Below, piece by piece: positions 45,852-58,068 of a stretch of DNA of 64,000 bases (positions are counted from its first letter, which is position 1; each line of letters begins with the position of its first letter). The position numbers and the translations under genes were made by a program. Below the pieces are notes generated by a model. The model was not told where the DNA came from. It ran no database searches and saw only the letters and a list, made by a program, of their open reading frames with translations. Source of the stretch: Brienomyrus brachyistius. Lineage: Eukaryota; Chordata; Actinopteri; Osteoglossiformes; Mormyridae. The stretch spans positions 3,137,001-3,201,000 of the forward strand of contig NC_064548.1 in assembly GCF_023856365.1 (NCBI RefSeq), in the 5' to 3' direction.

Positions 45852-46644
45852 TTTCTGTGCTTTTCAAAAAGCGAGTATATTTCGATAGCTACCACCCCAC
45901 GCCAAACACCGACACGATCGTTACTACTTCCGGTTCACAACGTAAACCTGACCCCAGGCGGACCCTTTTCCGCTTTAAGCACAACCCTCCCCGTTGGGGG
46001 GGGGGCGAAGGTTACGTCAAACAAAGTTTGCAAGCCAGTATCGCTGGTAATCACGTCAACGTAGTAACTACAAGCAAATAAAATAAAATACAGAATCGGT
46101 ATTTTGAACACATCAATTCATTATCTTCTGGAGTGTCAACGACATACTGAAAGAAATATTTAAATAAAAGTTACAAAATTCCTTCAAATTCAGTATTCGG
46201 AATATATTTACATGATCTCGGTAACGTGCACGTGCAGTCTACTTAGATTTTTTCGTGATCATTTGCCACCTTTTTACGTTTATACGGTTAGATGTTTAGT
46301 GCAACAGTACAGGGGCAATCGCTCTTGAGAATGGAATCGACTTATTCGGTTAGAGTTCCAGTTGGGGGAGTTGAGGTATTATCTTCGGTTCTCGGTGGGT
46401 TACGATTGCTCAGTGGAGAACAGCCCAATATTTAGTTTTTGCCATATAACAAAAACGTAGTGTCGTCCACTTGCTTGCGAATCGCAAAAAACGTGACGCC
46501 CCGGGAGAAGAGCACCTCCCCGCCGAATGACGACACAAAACCCTCGTACTTCACAGCGCTCGGGACGCCATTTTGGGAGTCAGGCAATGTGTTGAGAGTC
46601 TGGAGCAGGGCTGGAGGTCCGCCCGTTTCGCGATCAATAACAAG
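45852..46644. promoter_or_regulatory. Shared upstream region of sap18 (-) and the THAP-DDE gene (+)
   Basis: 793 bp between divergent start codons. It contains ACTTCCGGTT, a strong ETS-type motif, at 45926-45935 close to sap18, a CCCCGTTGGGGGGGGGG tract at 45989-46005, and CpG-rich sequence with CCCCGGGAGAAG just before the THAP start. A bidirectional promoter is likely but transcription starts are unknown. Confidence 0.5.
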
Positions 46645-48422
46645 ATGGTCCACACGTGTGTGGTGGTAGGCTGCCGGAACAGGAGGACTCCCGGCACCAC
46701 GCTATCTTTCTACCGATTCCCCCGTGATCCGGAGAGAAAGCAGCGCTGGATCGCTGCGGTGAACCGCGAAGGGTGGCAGCCGAACGAGGGCAGCAGACTG
46801 TGCAGTACTCACTTCATCTCAGGTGGGAGTCTGGATCGTCTGGACATGTGACTGCGGGGTCACGATTAACTCTCATCCTCCTTCGTTATCAATAGGATCG
46901 GAAAAGTTACGTGTAAAAGTTCTGCGCGTTTTTTGTGGTGTTGTAACAATGTGAATATGACTGAATTAAATAAAACGTCATGATTTTATTTTTCTTTAAT
47001 AGTTTCTCATTGGTCTTAATTGCATGTTTTCCGCAAAACATAACTCTAAAGTAGAAACATGAATTAAAAACAACATTGAAATATGATCCAGTAGTTTTGG
47101 TTGAAATGTTTCTGGCTGCTGTTGCCATCCCAAAATATTTTTTGAGGTTTGTTGTTAATATTTTCTCTAAAGGTAAGCAGGTGAAGAACCCTCGGTCCCC
47201 AGATTATGTTCCATCTGTGTTCAGGACATCTTCGGTGACTGGAACGCCAGACCAGACAGGGGCCTTTGATTTCTCTGACAAGCAGCAGGCTCAGGTGGAG
47301 GCGGCCAACGCCCTGCTCTTTCTGCAAGGGCAGACCCTGGAGATGGGTTCCCAGCCGGGGCAATACCTAGAGCATGACGGTGCGGAGAGCGTTGCATCTG
47401 CAAGCAGCGGCAGTACCATTAATGTCCCCATGCGGTCGAGAGACATTGTGACCCCAGCTGAGAGCCCGCCCAGTAGTGATGGGGACGAAATGTCTTCCGT
47501 CAACGACGATATAGACTATGAAGAGGAGGTGGAGCGTCTCCGTCGGGAGAACCGGGCACTACGAGAGCTGGCGGAACGGGCATCTCTCACAGAGGCCTCG
47601 CTCAGGAACGACCCAGCAAAGGTGCGCTTCTACACGGGGCTGCCCAGCTACTTTGTGCTTGAGACAGTCCTGTGGCTGCTGTCGCCGCGGATGCGGGCCG
47701 ACAAGACCGTCAAACTGTCCCGGTTCCAGCAGCTGCTTATCACTCTAATGCGCCTGCGACTGGACCTTAGGAACCAGGACTTGGCCTACAGGTTTGGCGT
47801 ACAGGTCGGCATTGTGGCTCAGACGGTCCGCAGCGTCGTGGATGCCATGTCTTCAACACTGGTGCCTACTGCTGTGTTCTGGCCGTCCCGGGAGGAGTTG
47901 CGGCGAAACCTTCCGACAGCGATCCAATCCGCCTGTCCAGACTGTGTCGCCATTGTGGACTGCTTCACGGTGGCCTTGGAAGGTTCCAGTGAAACTGGTG
48001 TGATTGGTGGGGCCTTGAAGTACCTTATTGGCGTGGCCCCACAGGGTGTGGTGACCTTTGTGTCCGGAGGCTCTCCAGGTCACGTCAGCGACAGGGAGCT
48101 GGTGGAGAACTGCGGCTTCCTAGCCAAGTTGCTCCCAGGGGATGTTGTGCTGGCTGGCCATGAACTGGACGCCGACGAGGCAGTAGCTGCCCGGGGGGCC
48201 CAGATCAGGATTACAAACTCCAGGGGGGATGTGGGGGGAGAGGGGGAGGAGAGAGCGGTGCTGAGGAGACACGTGGAGCGGGTGATCGCCATGGTCAAGC
48301 GGAGGTATGCCATGCTTAATGGCCTAGTGGAAAACACCTTTGATATGAACACCTTCGACAGGATTGTCCGTGTGGCGTGCGCCTTGAACAACCTGTGCAT
48401 ATCAGCCACGCCACTAGAATGA
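46645..48422 (+). CDS. THAP zinc finger plus DDE transposase-derived protein, two exons, intact
   Basis: Exon 1 (46645-46822) and exon 2 (47173-48422) join in phase (GT-AG) to 475 residues. I chose ATG 46645 because it places Cys 5 of the C2CH THAP finger at the usual distance: MVHTCVVVGCRNRR, SFYRFPRDPERKQRW, LCSTHFISG, closing with PDYVPSVF (the AVPTIF-equivalent). A Ser-rich acidic linker and a coiled coil (DYEEEVERLRRENRALRELA, about 172-195) precede a DDE_Tnp_4/ISL2EU-like domain (about 210-475) with IVDCFTVALE, GGSPGHVSDRELV and RRHVERVIAMVKRR. The usual ADRGF-type motif is AGHEL, so an Asp expected for catalysis is absent. No transposon ends are seen nearby. It is probably a domesticated DNA-binding factor; a transposase is less likely. 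Confidence 0.85.
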
Positions 48423-50254
48423 CTTTTTCACTATTGTTTTTAAGCCAAATCCCCTTTGACTTAATTGATCCTAGATCCTTAACCACTGCAGTGAACCGTG
48501 GTGTTTTTTGAAAGCTGTACACACACACCTGCAGCCTTCGTATGAACGTCAGCTTTGCATGTCAAAGTGACATCTCCCTTTGATCTTCCAGGGATCTTTA
48601 AAAAGCTTTGCTGTAGTAGTGAAACTGGAGCTATAGAGGTTTCTGTGGTCCAGTTACAAGGGTAGCAGATATAAGCCTTGGTTAGTGGGACGATTTCCTT
48701 TGTGAAATACTTAAAAATGTTGAAACAGAAAAACAGAGTGGTCATTCTTTCAGTGACATTTGGGGAGGACACTGATATGAGCCGGGGTGGGGGGGGGCGG
48801 TGACCTCCAGATGTGTTACTGGTATAATTTGCCAAGCAAGGCATACCTAGTCCCTCTGTTGATCTTAGTACTGTTTCTCTGGAGCTTGTGCCTTACAGTG
48901 AGTCATTTCGAGATCCAGTTGCCAGTCAATGACAGTCGACAGTTGCATATTTTAGAATAGTGTATTTCAGCGCTGCTCCTGGAGAAACTCTCTGCTTTTA
49001 TGTTCTCAGACACAAATGAGTTATCATTGTAACTCTGAACATAAATGAACGTTTATATATATTAATTCATTAATTCACCTGCTTCAGCTATTACAGCAAA
49101 CACAACAGAAGACAAATACATTTTTGAAAAATAATTTAAATATTTACTCAGCGGATTTGGTTTAAAAAAATGATCTTAAATGGAATATTTGTATTTTTGT
49201 TTAAAGTGTAAAAGTAAATCAAGCTAGTTTTGGATATGTTACTTAAAATTTTGAACTTCATTACTATTGGATAGATCTAGATGTTCCTTCTTTTTCAACT
49301 TCACAATCAAGCCTCATTAACTACCAGTTTCATTGGGTAAGATAGCTCATGGTTTCCCAGGATCAGAGCTGAGATGCATTGCTGTAGGTCAGTACAGGTA
49401 CACGTGCTGTTGATCATGGTGTGGGCAATGATGGATAGGTGGGTTACCAGTTAGAGGTGCTTATTTATCTCCTCTGAAATCCTGCCACACTGACTGTGCT
49501 TATATATCTATTTTTTCTTTTTATTCACTGTCAAGTTTCAGCATCATGCCATGCTAATATGAAACAATGTAAAACATTTTCATTGTGTGCACACTGGATG
49601 TATCCCCATTACACTCAATGTGAACGATTATTGTTATAAAGTCATGTTTCTTCGTCATGAAGTAGCTGGATAACTGGATAATTTAGGTGATGTATCTGCA
49701 GGTACTGGTATCACTTATGAAACCTTAATTTAAATATCATGACTACGAAAATAAGCTGTGGATTTCTCTTTGTCTCTGTAAAGAGAATGCAAACTGATGA
49801 GAGCACCTCACTTAAAGGGGGCAGTCTGTTATGTTGAACGTTGTATTGAAATATTTATTTGTAATTATTTTTTAAGAGCTCATGAGAAAGGCTTGTTAAC
49901 CAGTGAGCTCGGGAAAGATGTTCTTATGGCAAATGCATATTTTCATCCACAAAATATCAAGTGTTACATTGCTCTGAAGTATTTGTTCCTAACGTAAGTG
50001 TACTGACTTGCCACTGAATTTGCCACTGAAGTCATGGGGGATGCAGGTTGTTCCTGCTGTGAATACTCTCACCTTATCCTGGGATTGCAGTGTGCCGTGG
50101 GTCAACATATGTTGTGTGTGCTTGTGGATACCAGCAATGAAGACGCACAGCTTCTATAAGCTCCTTAGCTCTGATGCATGGTATCCTAAATCCTTTCTAA
50201 TCTTTCTATTCATCTTCCATCTGTTTAACCAGTGTAGCAGTTGCTCCTGTGGCA
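48423..50254. other. 3' flank of the THAP-DDE gene, nothing recognised
   Basis: Likely starts with the 3' untranslated region. AT-rich non-coding sequence with a G-run at 48788-48798. The frames at 48479-48844 and 49797-49997 show no motif or splice logic. Confidence 0.5.
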
Positions 50255-50261
50255 GAGACCC

Positions 50262-50430
50262 TAGAACAGGGTTCCCCAGATCCTGTGCTGGACATGGTTC
50301 ACAGATTTCCCTGCTCAAACACACCTACTCAACATGGCAATTGGTTGTTGAGCTGAAAAGGGTGTGTTTGAGCAGGGAAGTCTGCAAACTGGCCCTCCAG
50401 TACCGGAACTGGGGAACTCTATCCTAGCAC
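50262..50430. mobile_element. Small palindromic non-autonomous hAT-like element
   Basis: Left end AGAACAGGGTTCCCCAGATCC mirrors the right end around GGAACTGGGGAACTCT. Inside, CTGCTCAAACACACCTACTC mirrors GGTGTGTTTGAGCAGGG, so almost the whole 170 bp can fold back. CCTAG occurs at both borders. Such structures are typical of hAT-derived MITEs in fish. Confidence 0.7.
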
Positions 50431-50561
50431 TTCTCTCAGGAAGCATATGGCACAAGGAACAGGAACACCCTGAAAAGGTATCCTATTAGTAGATAGTATT
50501 GCCTGATGGAAAAAAAAACTGCCAAATTTTTTTTTGTATTATGTATTTGTATTTTTTTTTT

Positions 50562-52081
50562 TATGTTATGCAAAAGTTTTGGCACCCCTGATAATTTTCA
50601 TGCTTTTTCTTTATGAATCACTGCTTTGGATCAGCAATTTCAGTTAAATATATCATATAGCAGATGACCACAGTGATATAAGATGTGAAATGAAGCTAAT
50701 GATGAAGCTAGTGAAATGATAGGATTTAAAGAAAGTGTGCAATAATTATTTAAACAAAATTAGGCAGGTGCATAAATTTGGGCACTCCAACAGAAAAATT
50801 ACATTAATATTTAGTAGATCCTCCTTCTGCAGAAATAACAGCCTCTAAACGCTTCCCATAGCTTCCAGTGAGAGTCTGGATTCTGGTTGAAGGTATTTTG
50901 GGCGATTCTTCCTTACGAAACATCTCCAGTTCAGTCAGGTTTGATGGTTTCCGAGCATGGACAGCCCGCTTTAAATAACACCAATAATATTCAGGTCTGG
51001 GGACTGAGATGGCCATTCCAGGACGTTGTACTTGTTCCTCTGCATGAATGCGTTAGTAGATTTTGAGCAGTGTTTAGGGTCGTTGTCTTGTTGAAGTATC
51101 CAGTCCCGGCACAACTGCAACTTTGTCACTGATTCTTGAACATTGTTCTCAAGAATCTGCTGATATTGACTGGAATCCATGTGACCCTCAACTTTAGCAA
51201 GATTCCCAGTACCTGCACTTGCCACACAGCCCCACAACATGATGGAACCGCCACCAAATGTTACTGTGGATAGCAGGTGTTTGTCTTGGAATGTTGTGTT
51301 CTTTTCCCACCATCCATACCGCCCCTTATGTCCAAATGACTCAATTTTAGTTTCATCAGTCTTATTCCAAAATGAAGCTGGCATGTCCAAATGTGCTTTA
51401 GCATACCTCAAGCGACTCTGTTTGTGGCGTGTGCACAGAAAAGGCTTCTTCTGCATTACTGTCCCATACAGCATCTCCTTGTGCAAAGTGCGCTGAATAG
51501 TTGAACGATGCACAGTGACACCATCTGCAGCAAGATGATGTTGTAGGTCTTTGGAGCTGGTCTGTGGGTTGACTATGACTGTCCTCACCATCTTTCGGCT
51601 CTGCTTATATGAGATTTTTCTTGGGCCTTAACTAGAACTGTGCCTGTGGTCTTCCATTTCCTCACTATGTTCCTCAAAGTGGAAACTGACAGCTGAAATC
51701 TCTGAGATACCATTTTGTATCCTTCCCCTAAACTTGCCATTGGCCACCTTAAATACCCTTTCTCATGATTGGATTCACCTGTGTTTGTAGGTCAAGGGTC
51801 AATGAGTGTACCAAACAAATTTTGTGTTCCAATAATTAGTGCTAAGGATATTCAAATCAATGAAATGACAAGGGTGCCCAAATTTATGCACCTGCCTAAT
51901 TTTGTTTAAATAATTATTGCATACTTTCTGTAAATCCTATAAACTTCATTTCACTTTTCAAATATCACTGTTCATCTGCTATATGATATATTTAACTGAA
52001 ATTGCTGATCCAAACCACCATTAATTCATAAAGGAAAAGCATGAAAGTTATCAGGGGTAGACAAACCTTTGCATAACACTG
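50562..52081 (-). mobile_element. Tc1-like transposon with long inverted ends (about 1.5 kb)
   Basis: Left TATGTTATGCAAAAGTTTTGG and right ACAAACCTTTGCATAACACTG are inverted copies, and the similarity extends more than 150 bp inward on each side (CTTTGGATCAGCAATTTCAG versus CTGAAATTGCTGATCC). TA borders are present; the left tip seems to have lost two or three bases. It encodes the transposase relic described separately. Confidence 0.9.
50815..51740 (-). pseudogene. Tc1 transposase relic
   Basis: From ATG 51738-51740 the minus strand reads GEGYKMVSQRFQLSVSTLRN (helix-turn-helix), a frameshift near 51590, then TSSKDLQHHLAADGVTVHRS, GWWEKNTTFQDKHLLSTVTF and GGGSIMLWGCVASAG, then DWILQQDNDPKH, which carries the second catalytic Asp. 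The final motif reads SPDLNIIGVI, where Tc1 has DLNPIE: the catalytic Glu is Gly. A second frameshift follows, then AVHARKPSNLTELEMF. Inactive. Confidence 0.9.
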
Positions 52082-52084
52082 TAA

Positions 52085-52165
<81 letters not shown>

Positions 52166-52174
52166 CACACACAC
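52085..52174. repeat. Compound (TG)n(TA)n(GA)n(CA)n microsatellite
   Basis: Directly visible, beginning three bases after the right end of the Tc1 element. Confidence 0.97.
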
Positions 52175-52482
52175 CAGTTATATCTGTGATGGACAATAGA
52201 CTCATGGTCCAGAGTTACCTCTCAAGGTTTCATAAAGCTGACATTCAGTCACCATTGTCTTTGAGGAAATGTGCTAAGAAGCAGAGGTCAGTTGTGTTGG
52301 CGACAGAAGCATCACTGGGCTGGGGCATTGGGGGCTGAAGATTCAAATGAAGCCCAGAGTGATTTGTTTAGGTCAGAGGTTTAAAGAATCACTCTCTCAT
52401 TTTGAGAACTAAGGCTAAGCCCAGGATGTCTTAAGATCATAGCGATGCTCCTGGTCTGTTATTCTCCTATGCTATTCTAAAA

Positions 52483-52670
52483 CAATTCGGTTTTATTTGC
52501 ATAGCACATTTTCACAATATTACATTGTCTCAAAGTGCTTTACATTATCACTGCCCAAAGCCTCCAGTGAGCAAGCCTGAGGTGATAGTGGCAAGGAAAA
52601 AGAAGGAAGGAAGAAACCTTGGGAGGATCCAGACTCAAAGTGAGAGCCCAAAAGTGACAGGAAGGTTACA
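52483..52670. repeat. Dispersed fish repeat (CTCAAAGTGCTTTACATT...GAGCAAGCC type)
   Basis: Contains CTCAAAGTGCTTTACATT, CCAGTGAGCAAGCCTGAGG, GATAGTGGCAAGGAAAAA and AAGAAACCTTGGGAGGATCC in this order, a well-known fish repeat layout. Non-coding. Confidence 0.6.
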
Positions 52671-53159
52671 AGAGACACAGCATAATATCAGAGGTGCAAA
52701 AGGCTTGATAATGACCTATAGGCTGCCTGACAAATCAGCATTTATATTTGAAAATAAGGAGACAGAGCATTGGGACATAACTGCTGGAAGATTTTTTTAT
52801 TGGCTTCTCCTAGGAAACTTTAATGGGTGTGTTTGCAGTTTGGTGTGTGGCAAACGTAAAATTACAGTTTGAGCATCAGGTGAGGTAATTTCCTGCACTC
52901 ATACTTGCGGAGAAATTGTGTTGGGTGAATAAGGGTTCCTATATGTACATGTCTTGCATACCAGCTAAGCATAGGTGCATTTAAAAGCCAGTCCAGAATA
53001 TTGCGCACGTCAGTGATTGATAAAGAAAACAATACCTGGCACATGTAGGCCTATCGATTGAGTAATCACAAAATGTATTATTTTCTAAACTCAATTTACA
53101 AAGTTAAACAGGCCTAAATAAAACGTCTACTTTCACCTGATTATATGCTGTTTTGTTTT
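52671..53159. other. Intergenic, nothing recognised
   Basis: No exon, element or clear motif seen between the dispersed repeat and the putative lats2 promoter. Confidence 0.5.
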
Positions 53160-53440
53160 GCGCGGAGCATTTCCCTGGCTGGGAATGGACAGGCTGTATA
53201 AAATAGCATTCGTACAGGAGGAAGCCCCGCCTGCGATATGTGCAGCGCTGACGCGCATCGGGTCGCCACGTGACTCCTCTGGAATGTTAACAATGCAGTT
53301 AAGTGTCCAACATTCTAAATCTGCCCAGAGTCGCGAGAAAATGGAGTCCCATCACAAACTAGAATTCCTGCACTTCATATGATTTGTCGCTTTTCCTTTG
53401 TCGTACAACACAGTCGGATTGCTTTGGGTCTGGAGGGAAG
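53160..53440 (+). promoter_or_regulatory. lats2: Putative lats2 promoter and non-coding first exon
   Basis: A CpG-rich island in AT-rich surroundings. It holds TATAAAA at 53197-53203, an E-box CACGTG at 53267-53272, and TEAD-type GGAATG motifs at 53182-53187 and 53281-53286 plus an ACATTC at 53310-53315. A good splice donor, GGAGGGAAG|GTAATTG, ends the region at 53440. An acceptor CCTTAG near 57745 could join it to the coding exon. Assignment to lats2 is by position and strand, and LATS2 genes usually have a distant non-coding first exon. Confidence 0.4.
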
Positions 53441-56246
53441 GTAATTGTGGTTTTGTTTAATTCGCTTCTCGGTTTCCTTCCTGCTATTTTCCATTACTTT
53501 ATTCTGGTGACCACTGGTAATGCTTTGCGAACATTTTCGGTTACTTCAAAGCGATGTGTATTTAAAACATACAGTTCCACTGGGCGAAGAACATATATTT
53601 AATCATTGTTGTCAAAGAATTGACTGAATGGATTATGTGTACTGTTTTCAGCGCGTTTCAACGGGCTTAGAGAAAGAGCTCTGACATAAGTTGAAATTCA
53701 CCCTAAATTGGAATGTAGCGCTTCCTTCGTGGAAGCCGCGTTCCACTCGCTCCAGAGAACTAAAAACTTTGAGCTTCATGTTAAGAAGACTTTGGAAGCT
53801 TTGTGGCAACTTGTACCTTTCCCAAATGCTTTCGATCTGCTCGGGAAAGTATATAAAATAATGAGGCGAAGGAGGCGCAATTGGATATATTTTATGGAAG
53901 TCATCTTGCCGTGGTAATGTAATTTTTAAGGTTTTTGTTTTCATTAGTTGGCGAGGGTAGGATAGAAAGTGCAGTGAGGCACTTTTTTTTTTAAAGAACA
54001 CTATGTTTTCTCAATGGCAGACATTTATAATACTTGTAAATAAACATAGTTTTTCATTAAGGTTTTTTTGAATTTGTTTTATTATTTCAGTAGTGACAAG
54101 GGATTACATATGTTTGTTTGATTATTTGGAAATACTATCTAGTGATTTCATTTTGATGCAGGATACATCGTATTTCCCCGTGCTTAAGTTGGCTTCGGAA
54201 ACACTCCGAATACCAGAGAAATACGTCTGTCGCTTTTCTGTTTTTAAGTGGCCACGTAGTTTGCAGTTTCGTGCAGCAGTGCACTTTATTTTAGCGGTAT
54301 ATCTCTATGGGATCACGTTTGCATGCGGAATATTGAGCTTGACGTGCAATCGGGAAGACCACAATAAAGCATGGTGATTAAATATTTATCATGAAGCAAT
54401 GCTGCTGTGTGGTACGATTGGCAGATACTATAAAAACGATAACTTTCAATTGTAAACTGCCCAGATTAATAATAGCCAAGAATTGCTGTTTCATTAAGAC
54501 GTTAGATTTTAGATTTAGGAAAACTTCGTTTTCATTGTAATTGCTTTTATCTTTGTGAAATTTTACCGAAGAGATTAGATTAGAGATCCGAATACTGCTT
54601 TTTGCGCATATTTCGCAGGTTATACCATAGGCCTGTAATCGATCTAATGAACAGCAAAATGTGTTAATAAATATTGAAATATCTGCTTTGCAAATTTTTA
54701 CTTTTTTCCTAACAAGAATGCGAAAGAAATTCTTAGGAACTTCTAAAGGCAAATAAAAGGTTTCAATGTCTAAAAGCATGTGTATGCAAGAATCAATTAC
54801 CGCATCGCGAAGAGACGAAACTGACTATATCAAGCACAACTCCAGAAAACGATCACCATGCGATTAAATTTAAAAACGGGAAAAAAGATATTCACAACGT
54901 CTATGACAGGAAATCCTAAACTCCACACTTCATTCAACAACCACCCGACAAAGTAACAAACCTAAAAGTAGGCAAATTTAACGAATGAAATAGGTGGTGA
55001 TCGTGTGATATTCGCAAGTAATCACAGGTAATACATAGATATAAGTTCGTTATTGACACTCGTGCATCTATGGGATGTCTGGGTAACAAATATAACGAAA
55101 ATATCTAGCCGTCTTCCTATCGCTTACCCTGGACAGAGTTGGAGGCTGTGCCAGGTAATGCGGGGCAAAAGGCGAGGGGCATCATTTGCGTGACGTCAAT
55201 CCATCACAGGGCACCCGCAGACACAGCAGTTAACAAAAGTGCCTGTCTATAGTGTGGGAGGAAAATTGTACTATTAGGGTGGAACATGCAGAAACGCAAA
55301 CCACAGGCGGGATTCAAACCCCGGACCCAAGTCAACAACCCCGCAAATGTTATTGCATATAGGAATCCGACCTTGCGCCTAGTGTGCATACACACGTGTT
55401 TAAGTGACACTGCATGCATCGCCCGCTTGTACCATTTTTTTGTTGTTGCCTTCCTCCGGGGATCGGATGCTATGAAAGTTCTTGTCGTTACTTGTGGAAA
55501 GGAATGCCTACTGTTAAGCTCAGCGAGGGCGAGAAGAAGGCGGGGAGGCATGGGAGTTTCGCGAAGGAGCCGGAGATTGGGCAACTGCCGCCCTACATTT
55601 GCTCGTCACATTAAAAACGTCCCATAAGCCGAATTCTCTTAGCAGGAGTACGATCCAAAACGACACAGAAAACGTTTCTTCTCTAATTGCGGGATGATAG
55701 TTGGACCTTAGGATCCGTGTGATACACATCGATGGATGTGCTCTTTTTTGATGTTTTCATTCTTGCCTGTGTCACTTTGTGAACGTCGCAGAAAGATGAG
55801 TGCATCAGAACATCACACAAAATTCATATTCAATTTTTTTACAAACATTTTATACAAAAACATGTGCTGTAAATTAGATGGCTCATCTCCATGAAAGCGG
55901 CTTCCCAGTGTTTATTTTTTATTTTGCATTTATCGGACACAAAGCACAGTGTACAAGGTGAGCAATGCATGGAATCGGAAAGCATGAGCAGCCAGTGACT
56001 CAAGAGCAGTTGGGGGTGTGAGGCTTCCCCAAGGGCCCAGCAGAGTGATGTGATCATTCTGCCGGCCGCAGGATTTGAACCCATGATCTGATGTCTAGGT
56101 GAGGCGGGTTTGATCTCTGGATGGTCAGATAGCTGAGAAATCTGAGGTAATACACAGTTTTGAATGCTTTTCACACTGCAGCGCAGGAAATGCTGTGATG
56201 AAGAATTCATTTTCTCTTTTACTGAAAGATTTCAAAATAAGTAAGT
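53441..56246. other. Probable lats2 first intron, left part, with old repeat relics
   Basis: No coding exon recognised. Relics: at about 55195-55340 a degenerate antisense SINE (GAACATGCAGAAACGCAAAC, GCGGGATTCAAACCCCGGACC), and at about 55940-56100 a repeat with CAAGGGCCCAGCAGAGTG and GCAGGATTTGAACCCATGATC. An open frame at 54093-54377 has no family signature. Confidence 0.5.
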
Positions 56247-56259
56247 GGTATTCAAAAGG

Positions 56260-56617
56260 AGGGGCGGCATGGTGGTGCAGTGGTTAGCACTGTTGCCTCA
56301 CACCTCTGGGACCCGGGTTCGAATCTCCGCCTGGGTCACACGTGTGTGGAGTTTGCATGTTCTCCCCATGTCGTCGTGGGGTTTCCTCCGGGTACTCCGG
56401 TTTCCCCCCACAGTCCGAAAAACATGCTGAGGCTAATTGGCCTTGCTAAATTGCCTGTAGGACTGCATGTGAGAGTGGATGGTGTGTGAGTGTGCCCTGC
56501 GATGGGCTGGCCCCCCATCCTGGGTTGTTCCCTGCCTCGTGCCCATTGCTTCCGGGATAGGTTCCGGACCCCCTGCGACCCAGTAGGATAAGCAGTTTGG
56601 AAAATGGATGGATGGAT
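56260..56617 (+). mobile_element. tRNA-derived SINE, full length, with 13-bp target duplication
   Basis: Same family as 8576-8950, with A box TGGTGCAGTGG, B box GGTTCGAATCTCC and tail GGATGGATGGATGG. GGTATTCAAAAGG flanks it exactly at 56247-56259 and 56618-56630, so the insertion is recent. Confidence 0.95.
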
Positions 56618-56630
56618 GGTATTCAAAAGG

Positions 56631-58068
56631 CTAACCAGCACATTTCATCTAGTAAAACGCACAGCATGAAGCACTGAGGCCATGCAGTCAGTTCTTCCAG
56701 GTTCCACAGTGTGTTCCTGAGGTTCTTATGTCAGTACAATAATTTGCACATTTGCATTGCTCTTTTGCTGTGGAATATAATTGTACCTCCAGCTGGCTCA
56801 CAGGCACAGTCGGGAGTTGGCAGAAGCTCAGCATCACTTTTTTGATGGTCTGTGTCGGCCTTTGCGAGATGGGGATGCTTTCCCTTTATGCACATTTCTG
56901 TTTGGCTGTTTATGATGTAGTGACTGTTCTGCAGTGGTCATTAATGGCTCTGTGATTTGGATGCCGACAGGCATGGGCTAGGAGTCACTAGTATTTGTGT
57001 GCCGTTGATCTTTCTCCTTGCTGAGAATAAGGGAACTCTTCTTGTGTTTAATCAGACAATTCATAGATTTAATGAAAGAGTAATGGTGAAAGAAGCATCT
57101 TTCAGTTTGTCTCATAGGGTAACCTAAATTACTTTAGCAGTTTTAAAAATAAACTGTCTATACTAGCAGTTAACTATGTGTCAGTCTGCATATTTTTTTC
57201 TATTGCTGCAAATGCTTCTCTAAAACAGGAAATTTGGAGCAGCATTTTGTTGTATGTTGCTGTGGTCTTTGTGGCCAGTATGGATTACTGATGCACACTG
57301 AACGCCGTGGTGTTGAGATCCAGATGGACTCCAGGGCTCCGATATTTTGCGTCTTGTGTTTAAGTCTCGTAAATAATTTTTCTTTGGGTGCTGGAGGTGA
57401 GTGACCTTTACCCAAACCATATTGTGTATTTGATTAATGTCAATATCCTGGCATGTTTGTGAGTTTATATGTATTTTTAATGCAGGTCTTGTGTTCAAGA
57501 GGTCTGTGGATGTACATCTTTGCATAGACAAACCCAAATCACACCATAATGGTCATGCCTTAACCACGCCCAGTGGGTCGAACATTAAGAAAACTTTTTT
57601 GGCCACGCCCAATCTCCACCCCCCCCAGTCATGTCTTCCTAGCCAAATTCAAATCACACTGTAACTGTCACAGTCCAGCTATGCAGGGATGACCACACCC
57701 AAACCTAAGCCTCACTCCAATGGCTGTGTTTCCTGTGTCCTTAGGAAAGTGTCAAAGGCCAAGATGAGGCAGCGCGACCCTGAATGTGAGCATCTGCACA
57801 TGATGTTGGACCCAGAGAGACTGGACCCCTAAGGTCGTGCAGCAGCAGAGACCCCAGGATCAGCTGGCCTGAACCCCGACTCCCATAGAGACTGCGACGA
57901 GAACAGCAAGAATAAAGTCAATCGAGGTGTCTGACGGGTCACCCGAACAGGAGATCCTCACCTGCCACGGTCAGCCATCCTGAGGTTTCTGAAAGGGCAG
58001 AGTGTACATGTGTGTGTGTGCCTGAGAGACGGACCTAGTGTAGAGAAGGAGGGGACGTTGGGTCGACC
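56631..58068. other. Probable lats2 intron end and 5' untranslated exon
   Basis: Non-coding. At 57540-57700 the motif CCACGCCCA recurs at short distance. A splice acceptor CTGTGTCCTTAG near 57745 followed by purine-rich sequence up to the lats2 ATG is a candidate start of the exon that carries the first codon. Confidence 0.4.

Noticed and set aside
54093..54377. Open frame of 94 codons in the probable lats2 first intron
   Set aside because: Hydrophobic stretches but no recognisable domain, and located in an intron-like context.
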